DNA of 22,636 bases from Chara braunii. Taxonomy: Eukaryota; Streptophyta; Charophyceae; Charales; Characeae. The notes beneath the pieces are model-generated. The model was given only the letters and a program-made list of their open reading frames with translations. It ran no database searches and had not been told where the DNA came from. The DNA lies in NCBI GenBank assembly GCA_003427395.1, contig BFEA01000105.1:3228705-3251340 (forward strand), in the 5' to 3' direction. Positions 7,932-16,462 of the stretch are shown piece after piece (the stretch's first letter is position 1; every line of letters begins with the position of its first letter). The position numbers were made by a program, and so were the translations under genes.

Positions 7932-8460
7932 CGTGGACCCAGACCCAGATTCAAAATGTCAAAGTCAAGATTTTCTGGCCGTGGATTGGTAATGGTCTAG
8001 TAGTGCTCTGCAGGCTCCGGAAGATTCAGGCCTCATGGAGTCTAGCCAGAAACTGGGACAAATTGCATCTAGAACGTCAACATCTGGACGACCCCGGCCT
8101 TACTGTGACCGAAGCTGGCCCTGGTGACCCCGAGTTAATGCTATATAGAGTTGACTTCGCCACCACTTGGGCATTCGGTCTTGGGAGCTGCTCGCGGCTT
8201 CAATGCTGCACGTGAGACTTGAGAGTTGGCTGCTGGTGCCAGTCTGTTTCATGGGCGCCAGCCAGGTGATGTAGTAGGAGAAGAGAGAGAGGTGACGACT
8301 GCCATTGCAGCCATTGCCGACAGCGAGGTAGTGAGGAGAGGGAGAGAGAGTGTGGGTGAGGAGAGAGGTCTTGTGTACGTACTTGGCCTCACTTGATGTT
8401 GCTGCTGACGACGTTCTCCAACGGAGGTGCACTCTTCAGAAATAAGGCTGCATTCTCCAC
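7932..8460. other. Non-coding, GA-rich stretch near 8275-8375
   Basis: Purine-rich GAGAGAGG and GGAGAGGGAGAGAG clusters, with GCCATTGC repeated near 8300. Open frames on both strands are of similar quality and none has a recognisable domain. Confidence 0.35.
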
Positions 8461-9079
8461 GTGTCAGATGGTGATCAGACTGCTGATTTGTCAGAGGTGG
8501 AGGAGCCCAGTGGAGAAGAGGGACTTGATTGTTACTTCCTCTCTTCTCTTCCAATCTGTCTATCCTTCCCCATTGCTTATCTAGACTGGTTACTCTTAGA
8601 TTGGGAAATGTACATGTGGCAGCAGAAGATTGGGTGTTTTGTTGTGCTCCCATCTGATTGATTATTCCGGAACACTTTTCGTGCGACATTGCTATTTATC
8701 GATTTGCTGTACTGCTGGACAGACGTGATTGGGTTCATTACAAGTCTTTTTTCAGTCATTTTTCTTTGAACATGGATAGTAATCCACTTTGCATACAGAT
8801 GCGGATGGGGAAGCACTGGGATGTTTTCTGGCCACAACTGTTTCGACAGCAACGAATTTTGGCACCATCTGGATAGGGAGGACCTCTTCAGTGGGGAAGA
8901 GTCTGACATCCGCTGGATTACGGTTATAGATCATGGAGACGTTGGAATTTGGCAGGGAGTTCATCAGGAACTTCCTCTGCCCTGTAGTTAAAACAATTTT
9001 GAATGAATGTGGTTGCGGAGAAGGACCATATGCATCGACTGGTATTTTCCCTGAGGAAGGATCACAGCGTACTTGGTGA
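8461..9079 (+). pseudogene. Possible decayed coding fragments, unknown product
   Basis: In one plus-strand frame, SDGDQTADLSEVEEPSGEEGLDCYF begins at 8461 and, after two in-frame stops (near 8659 and 8767), the same frame reads NEFWHHLDREDLFSGEESDIRWITVIDHGDVGIWQGVHQELPLPC. In another frame ETLEFGREFIRNFLCPVVK and on to GIFPEEGSQRTW runs from 8933 to 9079. The minus strand also gives protein-like sequence over 8752-8964 (NPADVRLFPTEEVLPIQMVPKFVAVETVVA). Because both strands look plausible I cannot choose. No family recognised. Confidence 0.2.
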
Positions 9080-9109
9080 TCATGGGCATAGTAGGTGCGG
9101 TGGTAACAT

Positions 9110-9658
9110 TTGGACCTAGATGTTCAACTTCGAGTTTGGTTCGGAGGTGGGGTGGCTAGGGCTGCCGCAGCAGCACTAACCCCACAGCTGTCACAACGTG
9201 CCAATCTGAACCAGCAACTTCGTACGATTACAGCGCCAGCTCAGCACCCGCACGGAAGTGCAGCGCTGGAAGTCCTGATGAAGAAGGAGACAACCGATGC
9301 AGCATTCGAAGAAGGCAAAGGTCCTCAAGAGGAGGAACAGCAGATATGGCTGCCAAGTGGAAGATGGCAGCACCCAAACCCAACAACACAGTCCTGTGGA
9401 AGCTCTCATGCGGAGCTGTGAAATAGCAGCAGTGCGATCTTCAACTTGGTTTCCCAACCCCAGCTATGGCTGGGCTTCGAGGAAGAAGATGACCTCGCCC
9501 AAAATAGAGCAGCAGCGCTCCAGCAACGCACAGGCAGAGTTCCCCAGCCAATCAAACGTGAAAAGACCCAAACCAAATCTCCTGCCCGCTACTTCTACCC
9601 TCTGCCTAGACCTACCACAGACTCCAAAGGCAACAACCCAATACTCATCTGCATCTAG
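9110..9658 (+). pseudogene. Possible decayed ORF of unknown function
   Basis: One plus-strand frame is open from 9110 to 9658 (about 182 codons) with a single TGA at 9419-9421. The protein would be Gln/Ala-rich with an acidic segment (EEGKGPQEEEQQIW) and, after the stop, QPQLWLGFEEEDDLAQNRAAALQQRTGRVPQPIKREKTQ. A second frame (9297-9686) overlaps it. I recognise no domain. It could be a degenerate Gag-like or host exon fragment, or chance. Confidence 0.25.
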
Positions 9659-9759
9659 ATGGAAACAGGGGGAAAAGAGGACCTAGACCTATGACAAGGC
9701 AAAAGGAAAAGGCTGAATGGCCTAAGGCTACCAAAAAGAGACCGCTGCTGACAGACTCA

Positions 9760-9846
9760 GGGATCAAGTCCCATAGGGCTCAAAACTAACAAACAAAACA
9801 TACAAATTACAGGTCACGGGATCAAGTCCCGCAAGGCTCAAAACAA
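9760..9846. repeat. 58-bp-spaced direct repeat with GGGATCAAGTCCC core
   Basis: GGGATCAAGTCCC followed by a GGCTCAAAAC block occurs at 9760-9787 and again at 9818-9845, offset 58 bp. The 13-mer is itself an inverted repeat (GGGA/TCCC) and resembles a tRNA T-arm (TCAAGTCC), which hints at a SINE or tRNA relic. No A box is seen upstream. Confidence 0.7.
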
Positions 9847-9974
9847 GAAAACAAACTACAAAGCCAAACACTTAGTGTACAGCCCCACTGGGAAACTGCG
9901 ATTTATTGCATTCTTACCCTCCCGGGGATTGAGGACCCACGAGCTACATAACCAACTACCAGCCATATTGGTGG

Positions 9975-10345
9975 AGAGGTATTAGCTAGAGGATCGCTAA
10001 ACATCCACAGTGGTGGAAAACGCACAGACCTCAGAATCTCATAGGGTTATGGTGAGATTATCAGATTAGATTGATTAGTTGAATGCGAGGGTATTAGCTG
10101 GGTAATCAACTTCTAGGCAACCAATCAGCTTCTGAAAATCTACGGGTTGTAGCTTAGATTATCAGAGAGTGTTGGCTAGCTGAATGCAAGGGTATTAGCC
10201 TGGTAATCAGCTTATAGATAGCCAGCAACATCCTGAAAATCAGATGATCGAGGTGTAGATTAACATGGACCATCTAGTTGAATGCAAGGGTGTTAGCCTG
10301 GTAATCAACTTTGCTATAATCCATTAATTCTGAAAATCTGATTAA
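9975..10345. repeat. Degenerate ~100-bp tandem array with a conserved hairpin
   Basis: Three clear units and one weaker upstream unit (starting near 9976) share ordered blocks: TTGAATGCAAGGGTATTAGCCTGGTAATCAACTT, then about 15-20 variable bases, then CTGAAAATC, then GTAGATTA-like sequence. The units start at 10081, 10182 and 10280, so spacing is 101 and 98 bp. In each unit AGYTGA and TCARCT flank a 23-nt loop and form a 6-bp stem. No long open frame. A non-coding or satellite nature is likely. Confidence 0.85.
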
Positions 10346-10800
10346 TATCTGTTAGGACTGGGTATCGGTTAGACTCCTCAACTGCTGATCCGTGTATTTG
10401 CAAGTGCAATGAACCCAGATCGTGAAGACAATTATCAACAATGCAAGTCCAGATGAATGTCACTCAGCTGATGATTACCAATAGTATCGTGTCCAGACAG
10501 AATGAGACAAGATAAACATACAGAGACGAAGGAGAGAGGAGGGAGATTAGACAAAGGAGAGGAAAATACAATGCCCACTCCGGCTTCGGGCTCGCTCCTC
10601 CAACACCACTTCAATAATCAACAGTCTGAACGAGTATCTGAAGTAACCTCAAGGTGCCACAGGGCACGTCTAATTAGTTCCTCATCAGCTTTGGAGCAAT
10701 GTCGACATGAAGACAATCAGGTACGTATTCACGATCTCTCCACAGTCCTGATCTTCCTCTTCCTCGCAACCAGTCACCTCATGTAGACAGCGTGGACAAT
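10346..10800. other. Non-coding; nothing recognised
   Basis: The plus-strand open frame at 10502-10786 (94 codons) is rich in Lys, Arg, Glu and Ser, with no domain or context. I do not call it a gene. Confidence 0.3.
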
Positions 10801-10802
10801 GC

Positions 10803-11056
10803 CACGTCAGCAACCAAGACAGGTGGCATATGCCACATCATCAATGAAGACCAATAGCAGCGCCACATATACCAGAGGCAGCGCCACGTCAGCATGCCAC
10901 GTAGACCATAGGCAGCGCCACATATACCAGAGGCAGNTCAGCATGCCACGTAGACCATAGGCAGCGCCACATATACCAGAGGCAGCGCCACGTCAGCATG
11001 CCATGTAGACCATAGGCAGCGCCACATATACCAGAGGCAGCACCACGTCAGCATGC
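10803..11056. repeat. 55-bp minisatellite rich in ACGT cores
   Basis: The unit CGCCACATATACCAGAGGCAG + CGCCACGTCAGCATGCCACGTAGACCATAGGCAG recurs at 10861, 10916, 10965 and 11020 (spacings 55, 49, 55). The short unit contains an N at 10937 exactly where six bases are missing, so it is probably an assembly junction. A diverged half-unit lies upstream from 10803. Each unit carries CCACGTCAGC and GCCACGTAG, i.e. the ACGT core used by plant bZIP factors; TGACGTGG is on the minus strand. Confidence 0.93.
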
Positions 11057-11061
11057 CTGGC

Positions 11062-11190
11062 GTACAATGCCGGCGTCGCCTCTCCCTCGTGTTGTCGTCT
11101 GCAGCTCTGATGCACAGCCAGCGTCTAGCCAGCGTCGCGCTAGCATAATGCCAGCGTCGAGTCAAAGTCAAGCCAACGTTGAACCAACAT
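11062..11190. repeat. GCCAGCGTC short degenerate repeat
   Basis: The word GCCAGCGTC or a close variant (GCCGGCGTC, GCCAACGTT) recurs about six times at 10-30 bp spacing after the 55-bp array. Open frames on the minus strand through this region and the 55-bp array come from the repeats. Confidence 0.6.
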
Positions 11191-12330
11191 AGCAAGACTG
11201 AATGCTGACCACCTCGAGGCCAGACTTTAAGTAGTGTTTGACGAGGCTCTCTGGCCTCGAGTCTCCTCCCCTCAGTTGTCCAGATTGAGTCACAGCCGAA
11301 GGCCTGGATTGTACAGTTGCAGAATTCCCCCTTGGACTCGATGCTGTCTGGTACCTGCATACAAACACGTGTGTGTGCTTGACCGGTGGCCTGGATTGGG
11401 TACCTTTGGACTTCGACTGTTGGGGTCGCGGCAGTTGACAAAAGTCAACTGTGGCACGCCCAGGTCTTGAATCCCTGTGTGGGGTCCCTTACCTCGTTTT
11501 TTGGCCTGGCTGAGGGCGGCCAGGTCAGCCCTCAGATTTCTACGAGACATATGGCATGGGTTATTGCACAAGCGTGATACACAGATTCTTCCCAAGAATA
11601 GGGTAGGATCTGACAAATTCTGTATATCGGGCTAAGCCTCACCATAGTCAGCAATAACGCTTGAACTGACAGAGTCATGTGTAGGGTAGGTCTATCTGAG
11701 TAGAGAGTCAGTCACAAACAGATTTGACTCCGGCCAATCAGGCTGAGACATTACTAGGACAAAGCCCAGTGGTTAAAAGGGAATTTGCAACTCTATAGGT
11801 GAAATTCAGAACACTGTTGCTACTAGTGTGCGACTGCAGAGAAACACTGAAAATCTGATTTTTACCCGAGAGAGCAAAACTTAGAACCGTGTAGGAGAAT
11901 TTGAGGTAAGATCTGTACTAATCATACTCTCTCTCAAACACAGGTCATCCATCCAAAGAGTGCAGTTTAGTGTGAGAACATGAACTTGCTCAGACAATGA
12001 ATGCAGCTCAAAGCACACACAGGGGATTAGTAAGACAAGGATTCACTGAAAGTGACAATGGAATTCTTGTCAGACTGCAGTCTGTCCATCGGCGATGTTT
12101 GACAAATGGGATCGGCCTGGAACTTAGCGTACTCATTCTCAAGCACAGAGGATGCACAGACAAACCAATGGGATCAGTGAAGGAATCAGGCTCAAGGTAG
12201 CTATACCAGGAGGAGGTTTCCATCAGCTGAACACACATGCAGGTTAAGTTACAAACAACCAAACTGCACCTGATCGTTCTTCAACAAAAGGATACTTAGT
12301 TCAGCAGAATCCACATCTGACTGGATCAGG
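11191..12330. other. Non-coding; an 8-bp palindromic hairpin at 11432-11451
   Basis: CAGTTGAC (11432-11439) and GTCAACTG (11444-11451) are perfect complements around AAAA; they reuse the GTTGAC/GTCAAC word of the arrays at 5936 and 7905. A CTGAAAATCTGATT word at about 11848 matches a block of the ~100-bp array at 9975-10345. I see no gene; the minus-strand frame at 12008-12262 has no domain and lies where the pol part of the second Gag element would be expected, which is absent. Confidence 0.45.
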
Positions 12331-12358
12331 TTACAGCGTAGTGGTTGCCCCATGAGGG

Positions 12359-12397
12359 GCAATACCTGACAAAGTGTTGCCCAGCACATCTGAGGCA
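12359..12397 (-). pseudogene. Zinc-knuckle-like motif of the second Gag, in a shifted frame
   Basis: In a phase different from the main Gag frame, codons 12397 to 12359 read CLRCAGQHFVRYC. This is C-x2-C-x3-H-x4-C, one residue short of the C-x2-C-x4-H-x4-C nucleocapsid knuckle. Its position, C-terminal to the capsid and after a basic stretch, is right for a Gag nucleocapsid. A frameshift between about 12480 and 12400 explains the phase change. Confidence 0.6.
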
Positions 12398-13339
12398 GAC
12401 ACCGGCATCCTTCCTCTTTTGCCATAGCCCGTCTGGGATACGCAAGTCCCTCCATGGGAGAGAGGAAGGATCCCTGGGGTTAGCTGGACATTTGGCAAAC
12501 ATGGGCAGATTTTGCTGCTGAGGTCCACAGTCAATCCTCTCTGGTCAAAGCCTGCAGAGTCTTCCACAGACTCCATCGCGTGCCACCTCCCTTTGCTCTT
12601 CCTCTGACTCTGAGAAGGGGGGGTGCTTCCCGCCTGGGAAGTGGACTGGATTTGGAGTTTGGCCTCCAGATCCAAGGCTGCTCTGCCAAAGACCTTCCAG
12701 TCCTTGTGACCTGCAGAAAATAGGGCCTGTACATAAGTTATCGGGGTAGCCTGGACAAACAACTGCAACTTGTCCTGGTCTAACATGGATAACCCAGATG
12801 TAGAGGTTAGCCTTCCCCAAACTGCGTACAGCCCGGAGAGGGATCCCTCCCACTGTGACTGGCCTATCCTCACAAGCTCTGCAGCAGCTTTCTTGGCTCT
12901 CTCTCGATTGGCGAACCTCTCCTCCAGACCCTTAAATGTATCGTCCAATCCTACTGTAATAGCCCAGTCGGCCAGCTGTTTCTGGGCCTTGTTGGCCTCA
13001 GAAGTAGCCCACTGAAGTGCAGGCCCTCCCAAACGGGCCACAGTGGACTGCACCTTGGTAGCCTCTGGGCAAGTGAGTTCCTTGAGGTACCATCTCATCG
13101 AGGCAGTCCAATCTGCTACATCCACTTTGGGGTTATCCCCGGTGAATGTTTCAGGATGGACTGTCTTGGGGCGCCTCGATTTCTGCTGGCCTAGGCCTGC
13201 AGTCACTTTAGCCTCAGAAGTCACAGGGTGCCCTGCCACAAGCTGCAGGGACTGCACCTTTGGAGGTGTAGCCGGTCTGCACTTGGGGCTACCGGCTTGG
13301 GATAATGCAGCAGCAGAGGACTTTGCATGGGAATGGGGT

Positions 13340-13398
13340 GTAGCAGGAGTAGGAGTAGGAGTAGGAGTAGTGGGAGTAGGAGTAGGCGTAGGGAGGAA
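13340..13398 (-). repeat. GGAGTA hexamer repeat inside the second gag
   Basis: GTAGGA hexamers on the plus strand, in slightly interrupted runs, encode the Pro-Thr dipeptide repeat of Gag on the minus strand. Confidence 0.85.
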
Positions 13399-13514
13399 AC
13401 ATAGATTAACAACTGTCACAACACGATCGAAGGAATCTGCAAGGGAAGAGAGTTTGGTTTCGATGATGGACAGTCTGTCCGCCATCAAGTGTAACTTTCA
13501 TCCCAAGAGGTGTG

Positions 13515-13682
13515 TTATTCCCTCCACACTTCCTTAGATTGTCTCGACCTTCCTTCCTTCTGCTTCTCCATCTGCTCCAACTGCAACCGAGCTGCCTCTG
13601 CAGCCTTACCTACTTCTCCAATCTTCAGCTCAGTGACAGGCAACTTGCAATTCCCTGCACTGACTGAACTTTCTTCCCCCAT
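13515..13682 (-). pseudogene. N-terminal start of the second Gag (55 codons)
   Basis: A frame starting at ATG 13682-13680 reads GEESSVSAG...LKIGEVGKAAEAARLQLEQMEKQKEGRSRQSKEVW and stops at TAA 13517-13515. The Ala/Leu/Gln/Glu/Lys-rich helix looks like the N-terminal coiled coil that precedes the MADRLSIIE segment. It sits 27 bp upstream of the main Gag frame, in another phase, so I read it as the authentic N-terminus cut off by a frameshift. Confidence 0.6.
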
Positions 13683-14329
13683 TCCAGAAGATTCTTTTCA
13701 CACAACAAGATAAACGCGGAAGTGTTCAAAGGCTGAAGACCATTCACTAGTCTACTTAGATATGGAATGTGGTGTTGATTTCCAACCCGAACAAGTTAAC
13801 AGGCTTGACAGGCTCACGGGAATGGCACTGACCACCAAGACTGACCAACAGGGTTGTACTTCCAATGACAATCTTAACTGATCTGTGACCTCCCGCTTAT
13901 GGGGTCACTTACCAATTCCCAACTCTGCGTAGGACTGTTTTCAGGTGCAGGGACCGACAACAGTGACTGACACCCAATTGCACATGAACCCAACCTCGGC
14001 CAGCGAATATCTTCCCACATAAAATTATTTATTTGTTAGAAAAACAAATAAAATAAAAGTGGAATACTCAGATTACCGTTCACAATCAGAACCCAGATAA
14101 TTAGAGTTAAATTGTGTTGTTCAGTGGTAAGGGGAACACGACAGGTTAGTGTGAAATGTCAAGAGAAAGTATGAGAGGTTATGGGCTCAGCCCAACAACC
14201 AAAACCGTAAATGAATTACTTTAACTAAGCCAACAACCAAATCATAAACACAAACTTTTCTTTTCTGATCAAGCTCACAACAGAGTCTTCTCACAACCGT
14301 CAGCATTTCACAGCAAGGGAAAGAAATAC
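13683..14329 (-). other. Leader/LTR-like region of the second Gag element
   Basis: About 650 bp upstream of the second Gag, without a gene. Bases 14028-14037 (TTTATTTGTT) and 14043-14052 (AACAAATAAA) form a perfect 10-bp A/T stem with loop AGAAA; AATAAA polyadenylation words occur on both strands there. It is a plausible LTR or leader, but I found no second copy in the window and no primer-binding site. It is cut at 14330 by the LINE poly-A tail. Confidence 0.4.
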
Positions 14330-14866
14330 TTTTTTTTTTTTTTTTTAACAAGTCCTTATGGTCCTGGCTCCATATCCATTCTGGGGAGCGTCAGTCTGGT
14401 TCCTATTTCCCCGACAAGTCAAAAGATTACAATGTTTTACCCAGACAACGCTTCCTTCCGTCTGGCCGAAGGAACCATGACCAGCATTGATTACTCCTTC
14501 TAAGGAGGATTGACTGTCAGCTTGCCCTGGCCACTTGTTCCTCTCAGGCTTCTATTCAGAGCCTGTCGAATGAATCCCTGTAATGCAAGAAAAGTGGGGG
14601 GGGCTGCTCAGTGTTCTGTTGCTTGTCCTTGTCCTTCGTTGTGTGTCCGGTTAGCCATGTTGTTGATCCCTCTTCAAGGTCTTCCTGACCTTCTGCCAGG
14701 GTGCCCGACGGACGACCTTATAGACTTCAAGATTGTGCTTGGTGCCATTTCTTCCACCTCAAACTGTTGTCCACTATCGTCGCCACCTGGCCCCTTAGCA
14801 ACCAGTTCCTCATGAAGGTCTGTTTCTTGGTTGCTTGTCCTTCTGGTCTGTGTCTTATAGAGTTGA

Positions 14867-15380
14867 CTATTCTCCGACACCCTCGATTGTCTGAGTGCAT
14901 CTGCGTTTCCATATTACCCATAGTGCCGGCTTCCTGAGCAAGGTAAACCATACTTCCCTGCTGCCTGTGATGTTGTTGGGGATGTTAGTTAGGATTAGGA
15001 TAGAGAGAGGGGGAATGTCAGGGGTTGGCAAAGCGAACAGGATCGACCATAGCTCGCGGACCTTCTTCCATACCCATGTCGCTTCTGGGCAGAACAGGAG
15101 GCAGTGTGGGATGTCTTTGGGAGAGTTGTTGTGCAACATTCCAAACTATCAGGGTTGGAGTGTTTCCTTCTAGTATGTAGCCACTGGTTGACGGTAAGGG
15201 CTGCATGTGCTATTAGCCATTGCAAGCTGCGAATTCTGATAGGTCAGATGAGGAGTTATTTGGTCCAGGGGATGGTGAAGGGGATCGTGTCACCTAGGTT
15301 CAATATGCTTCTCCATTTCTCTGTCAGTCTCAGATTTGGGTCCCTAGTTTGTAGTCCGAGGTTATATCCGAACTTTACGT
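14867..15380 (-). pseudogene. LINE ORF2 C-terminus: zf-RVT zinc-binding domain
   Basis: The minus-strand reading RDPNLRLTEKWRSILNLGDTIPFTIPWTK is followed by two stops, then RSLQWLIAHAALTVNQWLHTRRKHSNPDSLECC. After a phase change it continues DIPHCLLFCPEATWVWKKVRELW...LPTPDIPPLSILILTNIPN...REVWFTLLRKPALWVIWKRRCTQTIEG. The pattern Cys-Cys...HCLLFCPEA-xx-WxxVRELW is the zf-RVT zinc-binding module at the C-terminus of plant LINE reverse transcriptases. One frameshift lies in the LECC-TTT...PKDIPHC segment near 15120. Confidence 0.85.
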
Positions 15381-16030
15381 CATATTCAGTTATCGTCCTC
15401 GATTTCCCGGTGGCGCCCAGATCCCATATTCATTCCTTGGGGTCGAATTCCAGCTCCTTAATGTTGAGTTCCGGCTGGAAGATGATCCAGGGTTGCCTGT
15501 GAGAGACTCTAACCTTCCTAAGAAGGTAGGTTTCTATTTGTTCGTTCTGTGGTGTTTTGTTCAGGACCTCTAGTTCGTAAATGTTGTGTTTGATGATAGG
15601 GTAGGATATGAACTTGGCCTGGTAGTTGGTCTGATCTGGTTTGGACACGAAGCAGAAGGCTCTTGTTGGTGGGGTCTGTGTGGTGAGCAGTCCCCGGTCT
15701 CCTAATTTCCACGTGTGTGATTCTTTAAGGAGGGTCGTCCATGGGTGGGGGATGCTTTGGAGGATTTATGACAGGTTGGTGGTCAGTAGGTGGCATCCTT
15801 TTAAGGATATGCGGAGGTCCTGTACGGTTAACCATTCTTGTCGGTCCTCAGACCATAGATGTTTGACCTGCCATACTCCTCTCTCCACCCAAGACAACCA
15901 TCTGCGGTCTTTGGCCCGGAGAGTCCATGGTCCTCCCTTTATGTCCTTAATCCAGGGATTGCAAAACAGGGGTTGTCTTAGGACTTCTCTTTGTTGCTCG
16001 TGGACCCTTCTTTTCTGGCATCGGTCGGCG
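15381..16030 (-). pseudogene. LINE ORF2, region between RT and zf-RVT
   Basis: The minus-strand frame is almost continuous: RRVHEQQREVLRQPLFCNPWIKDIKGGPWTLRAKDRRWLSWVERGVWQVKHLWSEDRQEWLTVQDLRISLKGCHLL, a stop near 15768, then HTWKLGDRGLLTTQTPPTRAFCFVSKPDQTNYQAKF and on through FQPELNIKELEFDPKE, a TGA near 15430, and IWDLGATGKSRTITEYDVKFGYNLG. The QPLFCNPWI and WxxRGVWxVxHLW signatures are typical of the C-terminal part of plant LINE ORF2. Stops look like single nonsense changes because the frame resumes unchanged. Confidence 0.8.
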
Positions 16031-16462
16031 CTAGGCCTTCAGGATCGGTGACCAATAGGGGATGGGCGTAGTTAGGGTCTGATTGGAGGTCCCGGGGTTG
16101 TTACTCCTAGCAGGTCTTCCGGATTTGATTGTCCATTTCTTTGCCATGATCCAAAAGAGCCCACTCATGTTTGAAGGGGATGCTACCGGTGCCAAGTTTC
16201 TTATCCTGTCTACCGCTATCTTAGTCCACGAGAGGGCTTGTTTGGTTAGGATTTTGATAATCCATTTCATTTGGAGGGCGATCGCTTCCTGTTTAGGGTT
16301 GATTATACGTAGCCCGCCTTCGTGTGGTTTCCTGATGACGGTGTCGAGCGCATCGGCTCCCTCCTTTTTCGCAAAGGCGAGAGCCCTCCCGGCCATGTCA
16401 CGCAGGAGTTTAACAAAAACAAAATGAGAGACAACTCGGGAACGACGCTCAACTAACCCCAC
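16031..16462 (-). pseudogene. LINE ORF2, post-palm RT segment
   Basis: The 143-codon frame contains AFAKKEGADALDTVIRKPHEGGLRIINPKQEAIALQMKWIIKILT, corresponding to the W-D-x-V/L-x-x-P-x-x-E-G-G-L-G-x-x-x-P segment that follows the LINE RT core, then LSWTKIAVDRIRN. The first 30 or so residues (before about 16390) have no LINE character and may be flanking DNA, so the printed Met is not a real start. Confidence 0.8.

Larger units (their letters stand above)
12331..13488 (-). pseudogene. Gag of a second LTR retroelement (capsid domain)
   Basis: The 385-codon frame starts ADRLSIIETKLSSLADSFDRV, a short coiled coil. It then has a Pro/Thr dipeptide repeat (PTPTPT, residues about 33-48), a basic linker, and a capsid domain from about residue 112 to 300. 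Landmarks are PETFTGDNPKVDVADWTASMRWYL (the F-G-D/N...W motif of retrotransposon Gag), ARLGGPALQWA, and FKGLEERFANRERAKKAAAELVRIGQ, then LSGLYAVWGRLTS. The protein is unlike the first element's Gag, so this is another family. The frame is wrong after about residue 325. No protease, RT or integrase follows on the minus strand down to 11450, so pol has been lost. Confidence 0.85.
14330..16462 (-). mobile_element. LINE (non-LTR retrotransposon), 5'-truncated and decayed
   Basis: On the minus strand the order is RT C-terminal region, zinc-binding zf-RVT domain, stop near 14867, about 520 bp of 3' UTR, then a 17-nt poly-A tail (poly-T at 14330-14346 on the plus strand). This is the standard 3' architecture of a LINE. 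The endonuclease and RT palm are missing, as in 5'-truncated copies. The upstream edge lies near 16400-16462. I found no matching target-site duplication: the left flank, AAGGGAAAGAAATAC, was not found again at the right edge. Confidence 0.85.

Noticed and set aside
10938-11441. Minus-strand 167-codon open frame
   Set aside because: Its C-terminal half is the 55-bp tandem array and the rest has no domain; a repeat artefact.
12531-12853. Two minus-strand frames over the second Gag
   Set aside because: Shadows of the capsid-coding frame, without retroelement motifs of their own.
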